Shown: piece by piece, positions 1-8,887 of the stretch
Numbering within the stretch: position 1 is the stretch's first letter
Layout of the letters: each line of letters starts with the position of its first letter
Source of the DNA: Actinomycetes bacterium
Lineage (GTDB): Bacteria; Actinomycetota; Acidimicrobiia; Acidimicrobiales; Acidimicrobiaceae
Reading direction: 5' to 3'
Length of the DNA stretch: 32,435 nucleotides
NCBI GenBank assembly: GCA_021803345.1
Contig: JAJZLS010000074.1
Span: 22,259 to 54,693, forward strand
The notes under the pieces: generated by a model
The model's input: the letters and a program-made list of their open reading frames with translations, nothing else
Told to the model about the DNA's origin: nothing
Database searches by the model: none
Program-made: the position numbers and the translations under genes

Positions 1-114
1 ACCAGAGCGAGGATTTCAAACTGGCCAGTTGTTCTAGGAAGTCGTAGAACCTAAGCAGTAAGTTCACTCTCTAACTACATCAATCCCCACTTGGACGCGA
101 ATAGCCCGCAAAAC

Positions 115-870
115 TCAATCCATCGACATCGCCACAGTGGCTCCGCCATCTACCAAAAGGTCAATTCCGGTGATGAACGAAGCCTGATCACTGAGGAGGA
201 ACAGAACTGAATTTGCGATATCTTCGGGTACTGCACCTCTACCCACCACGTTTTTACGAGGCCGGCCCGGAGGCTCCTCATCCATTCCGACTGGCGATCC
301 AACTTTATTGGGGCTCACGGAGTTGACCCGGATCTTATGTGGTCCCAGCTGCAAGGCTATTGATTTAGTTACGTGAAGAGTTCCTGCCTTGGCAGCTGAA
401 TACGCAGTGGCGTTGCCCCTGGCATGATAACCGGAAGTTGAGCCTATGTTGACAATTGCCCCGCCTTCGCCCTGCTGCACCATCTGCCGGCCGGCATATT
501 TGGTGCACAAAAATACGCTGCGCAAAGTTACATTTAGAACCCGGTCCCATTCCTCTTCCGCCAGGTCTAACACCGTCACACCCCGGTCGGTGACCGCAAC
601 ATTATTTACCAGATAGTCAATACGGCCAAACGATCCAACTACCTCAGCGACCATACGCTGCACATCTTCAGATGAGGAAACGTCACAAATGAATGGTTTG
701 GCGGATCCGCTACCAGCCTTGAATACTCGCTCAACCGCACTATTTAGACGATCCTGGTTATTGTCCACCATTGCCACCAATGCTCCTTCGGCAACCAGGG
801 CAGCAGAAATGCCTTCCCCGACGTTACGCCCGGCACCTGTGATAACTGCAACTTTATTGACGAACCGCAA
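115..870 (-). CDS. Short-chain dehydrogenase/reductase (SDR), classical type
   Basis: The 251-residue protein has the length and motifs of a classical NAD(P)-dependent SDR. The Rossmann glycine motif TGAGRNVGEG is at residues 11-20 and the NNVA motif at 89-92. The catalytic set is Asn113, Ser144, Tyr157 and Lys161 (YSAAK). The C-terminal SFITGIDLLVDGG block is also typical. The start is TTG, preceded by a strong AGGAGG five bases upstream, which decides it over later codons. It is the last gene of a minus-strand run after hyuA and hyuB, 133 bases from hyuB. It may therefore oxidise or reduce an alcohol or ketone intermediate of the same pathway. Asp36, where the second beta strand ends, suggests NAD preference by family rules. 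The substrate cannot be read from sequence. Confidence 0.93.
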   Translation of the reverse strand: MRFVNKVAVITGAGRNVGEGISAALVAEGALVAMVDNNQDRLNSAVERVFKAGSGSAKPFICDVSSSEDVQRMVAEVVGSFGRIDYLVNNVAVTDRGVTVLDLAEEEWDRVLNVTLRSVFLCTKYAGRQMVQQGEGGAIVNIGSTSGYHARGNATAYSAAKAGTLHVTKSIALQLGPHKIRVNSVSPNKVGSPVGMDEEPPGRPRKNVVGRGAVPEDIANSVLFLLSDQASFITGIDLLVDGGATVAMSMD

Positions 871-1003
871 AACTGCCTCCTTCTAACTGGGTGGCTCATT
901 TAGACCACCCACAAAACATCTCAATCTTATGACAACTAACTGAAACAAGTTCAGAGAGCGGCGATGAACTCATGGCTCGATTCCACCTCAACTGAACCAG
1001 CAC

Positions 1004-2737
1004 TCAGTCAACTACCACTCCGTAGACCTCTCTAGCGCGCTCTTTGGAAAGCAGTCCCTCTTCGTAATCCCTGATTACCAGCTCTTTGTCCCGAAGTTTG
1101 GCTGTACCAAATCCTGCACCGCCCATTCCCCTGACGAAGACCACATCGCCGGCATTTATCCAGTTATCGATTCCCGGAGGACGCTGAGCAAGAAGCTCCT
1201 CTTTTCCATGAAGCTGATGATAAAGCGGTATCTCATTTCCAAGCTGATCCAAGATGTCGGTGACCCGTTTAATTATGATCTGGGACGAACTCCCGTCGCC
1301 ACCGCCGGCCACGCCACGAGAGCCAAGGTCCCGACCAATATAAAAAGTGAAGTCGTTGGCCGTATCTACTTTATAAAGGCATCTCGACCAGTATCCTGCA
1401 TGTCCACCCCGATACTGACCAGCCCCTTCAGAATCAGGCACCAGCCCCCTCGACAGATAGAGCACCGGGTACCTGTATTCATAGGATTCGATGCTCGGTA
1501 TTGCAGTATTTGTCGATCCGGCAATATTCGATACGTCAATCCCATCTTTGTCCGAGCGGGCTCCGCCTCCATGCAAATTCATGTCACCCCTGACGCTGTA
1601 CCATCTGCCCAGTTCGTCAAAACCCGTCCACTGAACATCGGTAAATCCCCAGCCCCACTCTGCCATGGCGTACGGCCGTCTTTCGGTATCCATCAGCGCC
1701 TGGGTCAAAAGTGCCAAAGTAATTCCCTGTACCCTCCAACCAGTGATAGTTGAAGCTCCCGAGCAAGGAGCAGGGGGATTGCAGTTCAGTATGGTGCCTG
1801 AAGGTATAGATACATCCACCTGCTTGAAAGTGCCCGCATTTACAGTTAGATCGGGAAACAGTTGACATGCCAGAATATTATGAAGGTTGGCAACCGCACA
1901 TGGAAGAGCGCAGTTTATAAAAGTCTTGGCCTCCGGATCAGTGCCCTGAAAATCAAAATGGAGTCCTTCTTCATCGACTACAAGGGTGCACTCAACCCGG
2001 TATTGTTTGTCATAATCGACCCAGGTGACTTCATGAAAAGTACCCTTGGTCAGAACAGCTATGCGTTCCCGGGCCTGCTGTTCACCAAGCTGGATTGAGC
2101 TATCGAAAGTAGCCTGAATCGCGTCCATACCGTAAGTCTTAATCAGCTCGATGATTTTCTCCGAAGCGGCAAAGTTGGCAGATATTTGCGCCTTTAGATC
2201 GAGAGATTGATATCTGGGCATCCTGACGTTATCCAGAAAGAGATTGAAAATATCATCGCGGATCTTCCCGCCTTCAACAATCCTGGTCGGCTTGAAAATT
2301 ATGCCTTCCTGATGCCAATCAGTCGCTAACGGCGCCCGGCCCGGAGTCATTGCTCCCACGTCAACATGGTGGGTGGCATTACCCACCCAGGCGATGAGCT
2401 CCCCCTGGTAATGCACTGGAGCCATTACCGCTAAGTCAAGGATATGCAGTGCACCGGAGTGGGGGTCATTCACAAGATACATGTCTCCCGGCCTGACGTC
2501 TCCTTTGAAACGCTCCATGCAACTTTGAAGCATGTAGCCAAGAGTGGTGCCATGCCTTGGCATCCAGACGGAATAAACAATGGTTCTCCCGGAAGCGTCA
2601 GCGATATTGAACCCAAGATCGCGCGAGTCAACCACGCTGGGACTTACAGCGCAACGTTGAAGCACCAGTCCCCCTTCCAGACCAATCTGGTAAAGACGAT
2701 TGGATATTATCTCGGTGAGAATCGGATCTACCTTCAT
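1004..2737 (-). CDS. hyuB: Hydantoinase B/oxoprolinase family protein (HyuB-like)
   Basis: This 577-residue protein belongs to the hydantoinase B/5-oxoprolinase C-terminal family, the partner subunit of HyuA. Visible hallmarks are NDPHSGALHILD at residues 90-101, where the family has NDPyxGGtHxxD, and DFQGTDPEA near 262-270. A glycine-rich GVAGGGDGSSS stretch lies near the C-terminus. The length is normal for the family (about 520-600). ATG is preceded by a G-rich GGGGG site seven bases away. The gene lies 21 bases after hyuA, so the two are almost certainly co-transcribed and form one ATP-dependent complex. Characterised relatives include N-methylhydantoinase, 5-oxoprolinase, and acetone or acetophenone carboxylases. 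Which reaction applies here is not determined by sequence. The short spacing and the absence of a third small (gamma) subunit fit a hydantoinase/oxoprolinase better than acetone carboxylase. Confidence 0.93.
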   Translation of the reverse strand: MKVDPILTEIISNRLYQIGLEGGLVLQRCAVSPSVVDSRDLGFNIADASGRTIVYSVWMPRHGTTLGYMLQSCMERFKGDVRPGDMYLVNDPHSGALHILDLAVMAPVHYQGELIAWVGNATHHVDVGAMTPGRAPLATDWHQEGIIFKPTRIVEGGKIRDDIFNLFLDNVRMPRYQSLDLKAQISANFAASEKIIELIKTYGMDAIQATFDSSIQLGEQQARERIAVLTKGTFHEVTWVDYDKQYRVECTLVVDEEGLHFDFQGTDPEAKTFINCALPCAVANLHNILACQLFPDLTVNAGTFKQVDVSIPSGTILNCNPPAPCSGASTITGWRVQGITLALLTQALMDTERRPYAMAEWGWGFTDVQWTGFDELGRWYSVRGDMNLHGGGARSDKDGIDVSNIAGSTNTAIPSIESYEYRYPVLYLSRGLVPDSEGAGQYRGGHAGYWSRCLYKVDTANDFTFYIGRDLGSRGVAGGGDGSSSQIIIKRVTDILDQLGNEIPLYHQLHGKEELLAQRPPGIDNWINAGDVVFVRGMGGAGFGTAKLRDKELVIRDYEEGLLSKERAREVYGVVVD

Positions 2738-2758
2738 GGCTGCCCCCTAAAGGCTTGT

Positions 2759-4831
2759 TTAGTTGACGGTAATTACCAAGCTTTGATATTGGTCCACCTC
2801 TACAAAGGTGTTGATCGGCACCCAGGTAGTTTGACCCGGGTAGTCAAGTAAAGCCGGACCATGCACTTTATTGCCTGGCTGAAGTGGACCGCTGTAAGTG
2901 GGGACATCAATCAATGATCCGCGATACCACACCTTGCGACTGCCAGATGGCGCTACCTCTTCTTGACCCAGCGGGGATTGATCGAGTTGGGGAACGGTGG
3001 TTACCCCAATCGCATATACCCGGAGCGTAACCATTTCGATACCTGCGCTTGCCGAAGAAGTGCCTGCTCCAAAAAGCCTCTCATAGGTCTCAATGAACCT
3101 TCTACCCAACTCTTCCAGCAGCTTGGCGTCAATGGGACCTTCAGGCATGTTGACATTGACAGAATGCATCTGACCCTTAAAGCGCAGCTGTGCCGTGCGA
3201 AGTATCATCCTGTTTTCCTGCTTCACATTGTCCAGATCAAGAGCTTTCAGGCCATTGAGTTCCAACTCCTTGAACACGTCCGCAATAGTTGGCGTGTCGG
3301 TAATTGGCACCACTCTGCTCTTGCTCAAAACATGCTGAATATTGGATGCCACTATTCCATAAGCTGAAAAAACCGGGGCCAAAAGCGGTACGACCACTTT
3401 TGAAATGCCAAGATCTGCGGCAATAGATGCTGCATGCAGTGGTGCTGCGCCTCCGTAGGCGAACAGGGTGTATTCTCTCGGATCCAGACCTTTAGCTACG
3501 GTTTGGCTTCGAATCGCATCACTCATCGCAGCATCGACGATAGATATAATCCCTTCAGCGGTTTCCTGTGCCGACAACCCAAGCTCGCTTCCAAGGTCAG
3601 TTAAAACCCTTTCGGCTGAGCTGGTGTCAAGTCGCAGTCGACCCCCTGCCAAACCCTGTGGATTCAGTCTGCCAAGCTGACAGTTAGCATCTGTTACAGT
3701 TGCTTTCGTACCACCATGACCATAGCATGCCGGACCTGGATCGGACCCGGCACTCGAAGGGCCTACCTTCAGCCTCATTCCATGATCCACCCAGCCAACG
3801 CTCCCACCTCCGGCGCCGATGGAGACAATATCGATTGCTTCAGTAAAAACTTCCTGACCGGCGTATTGTGCCCGTTCGCTTAGCGCTAATTCACCTTGAG
3901 TAATCAAACTCACGTCAAAGGTGGTTCCACCCATGTCGGCACATAGAACATTAGAAAGCCCCATTCTTTCAGCCAATAGCTTTGAGGCCAGCACACCTCC
4001 TGCCGGACCTGAGGACAGCAGGGAAATCGGCTTATTTGCCGCATCCTCCATAGTCAAAAGCCCACCCGCCGAGGTCATCACCAGAGGCAAAGCCTCAAGC
4101 CCTTGTGATTTGAGACTTTTGCCTACCGAAAGCAAATGCTGCTGCACTGGGGGTCCGAGGCGAGCATTCAGTGCAGTGGTCGCGCTGCGTACGTATTCAC
4201 CTAATAAAGGTGCCACGTCATATGAGACGGACACAAACCAGTCTGAATATTCCTTCAGCGCAGCTGCAACCCTCGCTTCATGATCACTGTTTAAGAATGA
4301 CCATAAAAAGCAGACTCCCACTGCCTCAACACCCTGGGACGCGAGTTCATCCATGGCCAGTTTTACGTCATCCATGTTTAGGGGAGCTATTTCACGGCCG
4401 CTGGCATCTACTCGCTCCCGCACCTCGAATATCCTCGATCTTTGAACCAGAGAAGGCGGCCGATCCGACGTAAGATCCATTCCTATCCGTTCTCTGCCAA
4501 TTTCGGCCACTATCAGCGTGTCTTTGAATCCACGGGTGGTGATAAAACCCACCTTCGCGCCTTTACCCTCAACAATAAGGTTGGCTGCCTGCGTGGTTCC
4601 ATAGCCCAGCTTGATAGTTCGAGCCAGAAGTTCAGACTTAGTGGCTTCGACAGACTCGGCAATAGCATCTAGACATCCCATCAGTCCAGCCACTGGGTCA
4701 GCAATGTTGGTAGGCGTCTTTACAATGAGTGGAGCCTCACCAGGTCGCAGGAGCACCCCGTCGGTAAAAGTACCCCCCACGTCCACTCCAATCAACCAGT
4801 CTCTCACCTGACTATCATTTTTGGCTGCCAT
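2759..4831 (-). CDS. hyuA: Hydantoinase A/oxoprolinase family protein (HyuA-like), ATP-binding subunit
   Basis: The protein (690 residues from ATG 4831) is a hydantoinase A/oxoprolinase subunit of the ASKHA ATPase fold. Near the N-terminus is IGVDVGGTFTDGVLL (phosphate-1). LGYGTTQAANLIVEGKGAK follows around residues 75-93, then SSGPAGGV near 273-280 and ADMGGTTFDVSL (phosphate-2) near 298-309. The family couples ATP hydrolysis to ring opening of hydantoins or 5-oxoproline, or to carboxylation. The start is uncertain. An in-frame TTG at 4840 lies four bases after an AGAGG site, while ATG 4831 lies 13 bases after it. Both leave the ATPase motif intact. hyuB follows directly, and a substrate-binding lipoprotein lies upstream in the same direction. 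A cytosolic heterodimer or oligomer with HyuB is expected. Confidence 0.93.
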   Translation of the reverse strand: MAAKNDSQVRDWLIGVDVGGTFTDGVLLRPGEAPLIVKTPTNIADPVAGLMGCLDAIAESVEATKSELLARTIKLGYGTTQAANLIVEGKGAKVGFITTRGFKDTLIVAEIGRERIGMDLTSDRPPSLVQRSRIFEVRERVDASGREIAPLNMDDVKLAMDELASQGVEAVGVCFLWSFLNSDHEARVAAALKEYSDWFVSVSYDVAPLLGEYVRSATTALNARLGPPVQQHLLSVGKSLKSQGLEALPLVMTSAGGLLTMEDAANKPISLLSSGPAGGVLASKLLAERMGLSNVLCADMGGTTFDVSLITQGELALSERAQYAGQEVFTEAIDIVSIGAGGGSVGWVDHGMRLKVGPSSAGSDPGPACYGHGGTKATVTDANCQLGRLNPQGLAGGRLRLDTSSAERVLTDLGSELGLSAQETAEGIISIVDAAMSDAIRSQTVAKGLDPREYTLFAYGGAAPLHAASIAADLGISKVVVPLLAPVFSAYGIVASNIQHVLSKSRVVPITDTPTIADVFKELELNGLKALDLDNVKQENRMILRTAQLRFKGQMHSVNVNMPEGPIDAKLLEELGRRFIETYERLFGAGTSSASAGIEMVTLRVYAIGVTTVPQLDQSPLGQEEVAPSGSRKVWYRGSLIDVPTYSGPLQPGNKVHGPALLDYPGQTTWVPINTFVEVDQYQSLVITVN

Positions 4832-5145
4832 AACTATCAATCATCCTCTCAAGGCCCACAAAAACTCCCGACACCGTTGCCTGGTGTGGCAATCGGTCAT
4901 TTGGGTATGAAAAACTAACCGATTGATCAAAGTTGTCACCGGATCTGCTCCAACCAATCGGGCGTTGCCGTTGATGACATAGCTTGTACCATCCGCTGAC
5001 GAAAACGCCTCTAGATCTTCCAACAGACTCGAACGTATCAGCGGCGAAGCCCGAAATCAATTCGAAACTATCTATAAGCATCACAGGTTTTTATATCATG
5101 AGCAATATCTGCAACTTTTTTGCCCATTTCAACCCACCTGTCGCC
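4832..5145. other. Spacer between substrate-binding lipoprotein gene and hyuA; possible decayed small ORF
   Basis: About 310 bases without a confident gene. Two short minus-strand frames cross it, 5084-4815 and 5023-4841. The first half of one and the second half of the other look protein-like (for example SSADGTSYVINGNARLVG in 5023-4841). Neither has a ribosome binding site and neither resembles a family I know. A single frameshifted small gene is possible but unproven. The TGA of the 5023 frame lies directly beside the hyuA start region. An AT-rich stretch around 5085-5100 could carry the hyuA promoter. Confidence 0.3.
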
Positions 5146-6234
5146 CTAGGAGGCGAATTGGTTGGTCCATACCCCACCTTCAGTGACACTTATATTTGAA
5201 CCAGGCTTTACCAATCCAGTCTTTTTGGCAAATGTTAATGCGTCGTTCCAACCAATCTGACTTTGCTGCATCGTTGGAGTTAGTGCAATGCTCTTTAACG
5301 AATCTTCGATCACCTTCTGTGAAAGCGTTGGGTAGACAGTATTTACTGCTTTTACAGCTGCGGGCGTAAGTTGAGTCATCTGTGACAAAGCCTTCTGCAT
5401 GGCACCAACCATCGCTTTTACCACCTGCGGATGGGACTTGGCATATGCAGGCGTAGTGATCAATATGTCATAAGCTTCGTCAGAAAGATAGGGAAGCTCC
5501 TTGGCATTTGCAAGCACCGTTCCGTAGTTACCGGCCACAGCTATCGAACTATTCGGAGGGCTGGCAATGAATTCCTGGGCTAAATTGTGTTGAACCGCTG
5601 CCAGCTGTGCTGTCGCGCTACTAACCGAAACTGCATCAACTGAGCTGACCGGCAGTCCCGCGTAGGCAAGAAAATCGTCCATAACTGACTTGTCAGAGGT
5701 ACTCAGGGTAGCGTCTTTAGTGCCTACAAGACCCTTTATCCTGGTAGCCAGCGGCTCGGTAGGAGACAGGTTATGAGCTTTCATCCAACTGTTGGAAACG
5801 ATCAGCTGCACTCCATCGCCTTTATCAATACCTCCTACTGAGAGCAGTGGTATCCCTCTGCCAGTGGCCAGCAGAAGTGCGGCAGAACTTGCAAGTACAA
5901 ACTGAACGCTCCCACTCTGAAGCGCCGCATTTGCCACGCTGCTTCCAGCAACGGTTTCCATCTTGACTTTCAGCCCGGCGGCCTTAAAATAACCCAAATC
6001 CTGTGCAACATTGGCAGTAGCGAACGGTTCAGTGTTGATCGCCTTGGCCAGTGTAATTGAGACCGGCGCAGAAGACGCTGGGGTGGATGAGGACGAAGTT
6101 GCTTTGGCCGGGGCATTGGCTGTTGTTGCAGATCCACACGCTGCCAGCACCGTTGCTGCAATCACTCCAACTGCCAGAGTCCGTTTCCTGCCCCGAAACC
6201 GGCCCGAAAATAGTGCGACATTACCAATTCTCAT
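5146..6234 (-). CDS. ABC transporter substrate-binding lipoprotein, NMT1/SsuA-like
   Basis: The 362-residue protein has a basic N-terminus (GRFRGRKR), a hydrophobic stretch and the lipobox LAAC at residues 30-33. It is therefore predicted to be a lipoprotein anchored through Cys33. A Ser/Thr/Ala-rich linker follows to about residue 56, then an NMT1/THI5/SsuA-type periplasmic-binding fold. Family-typical pieces are NVAQDLGYFKAAGLKVKME and the later ALQSGSVQFVLASSAALLLATG. This family captures nitrogen or sulfur organic compounds such as sulfonates, nitrate and pyrimidine precursors. The start is ATG with AAGGGGAA upstream. No permease or ATPase gene lies next to it, so the rest of the importer must be encoded elsewhere. 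Its position upstream of hyuA suggests it binds the substrate of the HyuAB pathway, which is inference. Confidence 0.9.
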   Translation of the reverse strand: MRIGNVALFSGRFRGRKRTLAVGVIAATVLAACGSATTANAPAKATSSSSTPASSAPVSITLAKAINTEPFATANVAQDLGYFKAAGLKVKMETVAGSSVANAALQSGSVQFVLASSAALLLATGRGIPLLSVGGIDKGDGVQLIVSNSWMKAHNLSPTEPLATRIKGLVGTKDATLSTSDKSVMDDFLAYAGLPVSSVDAVSVSSATAQLAAVQHNLAQEFIASPPNSSIAVAGNYGTVLANAKELPYLSDEAYDILITTPAYAKSHPQVVKAMVGAMQKALSQMTQLTPAAVKAVNTVYPTLSQKVIEDSLKSIALTPTMQQSQIGWNDALTFAKKTGLVKPGSNISVTEGGVWTNQFAS

Positions 6235-6488
6235 TTATTCCCCTTGAGAACCGACACTCCCACCGAAGCGTCGGTAGTGCTATTTGCCAGAACCTGCAGA
6301 TACTACCTTGTTCCACCTGAATAAAACTAACACAGTCCAAGTAGCAACATTGGTTTAGACCGAAAGTTGACCCGACTGCTTTCGATCTGAACACAACTGC
6401 ACACGCACCAAGGTCAAGAGAAAGGAGCAACTTTTGAAATCACAATTCCAACCATGCCTGATCCGGGATAGGATCGGTGAGCCAAGCC

Positions 6489-7952
6489 CTAACCGTTGGA
6501 TCCGGAATCAACATTCAGCTTTTTAGGCGACCTTTTAAGCACCCTGGTTGCCGACAGCAATGCAGCAACAGCCATGAACACGGTTGACGCGTAAAAGGCT
6601 GCGTGAAGTCCAGAAGTGAACACAGCAGATACCTGAGTTGAGAGTTTCGTGGTTCCGACAAAGATTGCAAACGCAAGTTGGCGGGGTATTGAACGGGCTG
6701 CGACCAGAATTGCGACTGCAAATGAAAATATCATGCCCACGTTGGAAAACGTCCGAAGCATTCCAGAAGCAATTCCAAACATAGCATCAGGAGTGACCTT
6801 CATTATAGAGGAGTTGTTGGCAGGGAAGAAGGCGCTTGCACCAATCCCGTTTACAGCTGAAGCCAGAACCACCACCAGAACGGGAGTCGAAACCCCAAAT
6901 TGGGCATAAATGATAAGGGCCACAACCTGAATCCCAAGTCCAACTGATGCCGGCAACACTGGTCCCAGACGATCGGATAGTCGTCCGGCCATTGGGCTTA
7001 TAAAGCTGCCGAGCAAATAGCCAGGAACTAACAACAGCGAGGCATGCAGAGGTGTGAACTGCCTAACCCCCTGCAGGTACATGATCACCAGAAATAATAC
7101 TGCAAAATTTGCAAGGCCCTGAAAGAACGAGGCCAACAGAGTCGGGGTCATGGTAGGTATCTTGAAGATAGAGAGATTGACCATTGGCTCTTCTCTCATT
7201 CGCTCGATAATTCCAAAGATAATCAGAAACACCACACCAAATGCAAAGAAGAGAAAAATTTCGACCGAAAATGGATCGGTGGCGAGCTTAGTCATACCCC
7301 ACAGAATTCCAAATAAGCCAGCCCCAAGGGTCACCATTCCAGGAATGTCGAGACGCTGACGATTGCGCTTGCCCGAATCTTTCAAAACTTTCAGAGCAAG
7401 TACAAAGGCAATAATCCCAATCGGAACGTTGATCCAAAATATCCAGCGCCAGGAGATATAGGTGATGACTATTCCACCAAGCAGTATCCCCAAAATTGCA
7501 CCGATATTGTAACCGACCGAACTGAAGCCATACGCCCTCCCCAGTCTTTCCGGCGGAAAAGTATCAGCCAGCACAGCCCCCGAGTTCGCCATAATCAGCG
7601 AGCCGCCAATGCCCTGGACTATCCGAAATCCTATGATGGTGGCCTCATTGGTGGCAAGCGCACAAAGTGCTGAACCAACTATGAAAATCAAAAATCCAAA
7701 TTCATACATTCGGACCCTGCCGAACATGTCGCCCAGCTTCCCCACCTGGGTCGAAAGCAGAGTTATTGTCAAAAGGTATCCGATAATAACCCAAATCACA
7801 GCCGAGAGAGCCACGTGAAGAGACGTTTCAATCTCTGGAAGTGCCAGCACCACAATAGTGGTGTCAATAGCAACCATGAGGATTCCAACCATGATCACAA
7901 ATAGCGCCAATCCAGTCCTTGTAGTGGCCCTGGGTACAGAGGTCGCTTCCAC
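6489..7952 (-). CDS. MFS transporter, DHA2 (14-helix) family
   Basis: The 487-residue integral membrane protein has the classic drug:H+ antiporter-2 signatures. D1 motif IDTTIVVLALPEI is at residues 29-41. Loop 2-3 motif A (GKLGDMFGRVR) is at 71-81. Antiporter motif C, followed by WRWIFWINVPIGI, occupies about 151-180. Around 14 hydrophobic segments fill the chain. The start is GTG with AGGAG five bases before it, and no nearer ATG competes. It lies 254 bases upstream of the substrate-binding lipoprotein gene in the same orientation. It may export a toxic intermediate, or work as an uptake system in place of the missing ABC permease. The substrate is unknown. Confidence 0.93.
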   Translation of the reverse strand: MEATSVPRATTRTGLALFVIMVGILMVAIDTTIVVLALPEIETSLHVALSAVIWVIIGYLLTITLLSTQVGKLGDMFGRVRMYEFGFLIFIVGSALCALATNEATIIGFRIVQGIGGSLIMANSGAVLADTFPPERLGRAYGFSSVGYNIGAILGILLGGIVITYISWRWIFWINVPIGIIAFVLALKVLKDSGKRNRQRLDIPGMVTLGAGLFGILWGMTKLATDPFSVEIFLFFAFGVVFLIIFGIIERMREEPMVNLSIFKIPTMTPTLLASFFQGLANFAVLFLVIMYLQGVRQFTPLHASLLLVPGYLLGSFISPMAGRLSDRLGPVLPASVGLGIQVVALIIYAQFGVSTPVLVVVLASAVNGIGASAFFPANNSSIMKVTPDAMFGIASGMLRTFSNVGMIFSFAVAILVAARSIPRQLAFAIFVGTTKLSTQVSAVFTSGLHAAFYASTVFMAVAALLSATRVLKRSPKKLNVDSGSNG

Positions 7953-8320
7953 ACTATCTCCTTGCTCTCATCAAGCATCGCTAATAAACCCGAAATGCTT
8001 CAGACTCAATACCTTTTGACAAACCTTCCCAAATGAACCACGAGTCAAAAAAAGCAGCGGCAGAATCTGGAATCCGCAGCTCATTGGGGTTGGAATTCAC
8101 AGATCAATTCCTCTGAGCCATTCTGCTTAGACCCAAAAGTTCTGTTAGCCAGATTCAATAAAATACACTAACTCAGAAGCTTGCTCCAAAACAAAAAATA
8201 GTTGTATCTACCATTAATTATTGGAGCTGAATCGCAAAATTCATGCATAGCTTTCCGAAATATTTCTGAAAATGCAAGATACCTCTCTGAATCCTTACTT
8301 CTGACATCCCAGCTTCAGAA
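7953..8320. other. AT-rich intergenic region with a 20-bp near-perfect palindrome
   Basis: There are 368 bases between the thioesterase gene (its downstream side) and the MFS gene (its upstream side), and no convincing ORF. At 8252-8271 lies a palindrome whose core GAAATATTTC (8257-8266) is perfect. It is flanked by TTTC and GAAA, with a single mismatched pair. It could be an operator or part of a transcription end. An AT-rich palindrome like this is expected about once by chance in a window of this size. The promoter of the MFS gene should lie in this stretch, but I see no clear hexamer pair. Confidence 0.35.
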
Positions 8321-8752
8321 CTAGATCCCCATCCCATCAAACAATTCTTCCATGTCTATAGCAGAATTGGAATCTCCCCAAATCGAAACGTGTACGGTAA
8401 ATCCTTCAGCTAACAAAGCGCCATCACCATCGGTGATGGTGTGGCCAAGTTTCATGCTCTTAGTCCCAATCTCTGCAATTGAGGTTGTAACCGTTATCTG
8501 ATCATCAAGGCCAATCGGTCTTCGATACTCACATCCAGTCGAAACCACCGGCAAGGCATATCCGTTTTCTAACATTGAACTTATTGCCAATCCCACTCTG
8601 TAAAGTAGCTGACACTCATTTCGGTCAAAATAACTGAATACAGTCGAAAAATGGATTCGGGAACTGTCCACATCCTGCATGGAAACGTGAATCTGCGACT
8701 CCAGCTTTTCCTTTAGGAGCCGCTCCCTACGAGCACTATCCTTCTCTTTCAT
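8321..8752 (-). CDS. Acyl-CoA thioesterase, hotdog fold (4HBT/YbgC-like)
   Basis: The 143-residue protein matches the 4-hydroxybenzoyl-CoA thioesterase-type hotdog family in length and layout. The segment MQDVDSSRIHFSTVFSYFDR (residues 25-44) corresponds to the family's catalytic loop and start of the long helix (xxDxDxxGxVxxxxYxxYF). Asp30 occupies the place of the catalytic Asp17 of 4-HBT. Beta-sheet segments rich in Val/Ile/Thr follow, for example DDQITVTTSIAEIG. The first 20 residues form a charged helical extension. The start is ATG with GAGGTTGGG upstream. It lies 135 bases downstream of the TorD-like gene in the same direction and could be read from the molybdenum operon or separately. 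It probably releases CoA from an aryl- or acyl-CoA intermediate; the substrate is unknown. Confidence 0.85.
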   Translation of the reverse strand: MKEKDSARRERLLKEKLESQIHVSMQDVDSSRIHFSTVFSYFDRNECQLLYRVGLAISSMLENGYALPVVSTGCEYRRPIGLDDQITVTTSIAEIGTKSMKLGHTITDGDGALLAEGFTVHVSIWGDSNSAIDMEELFDGMGI

Positions 8753-8887
8753 CCCAACCTCAATCGATAGAACTATTTTTGCTTATCCTTGGATCAATCC
8801 ATCTCCAGGTTAGCTCAAGATAGTTCAATCTCCTAGATAAAACGACTTAAACGGCAGCTAAAACAGCCTAAAGGTCGTACTGAGATT

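Noticed and set aside
31-50. GTTCTA-N8-TAGAAC as a terminator for the SDR gene
   Set aside because: The six-base-pair stem has no T-run on the minus strand, so it does not qualify as a rho-independent terminator.
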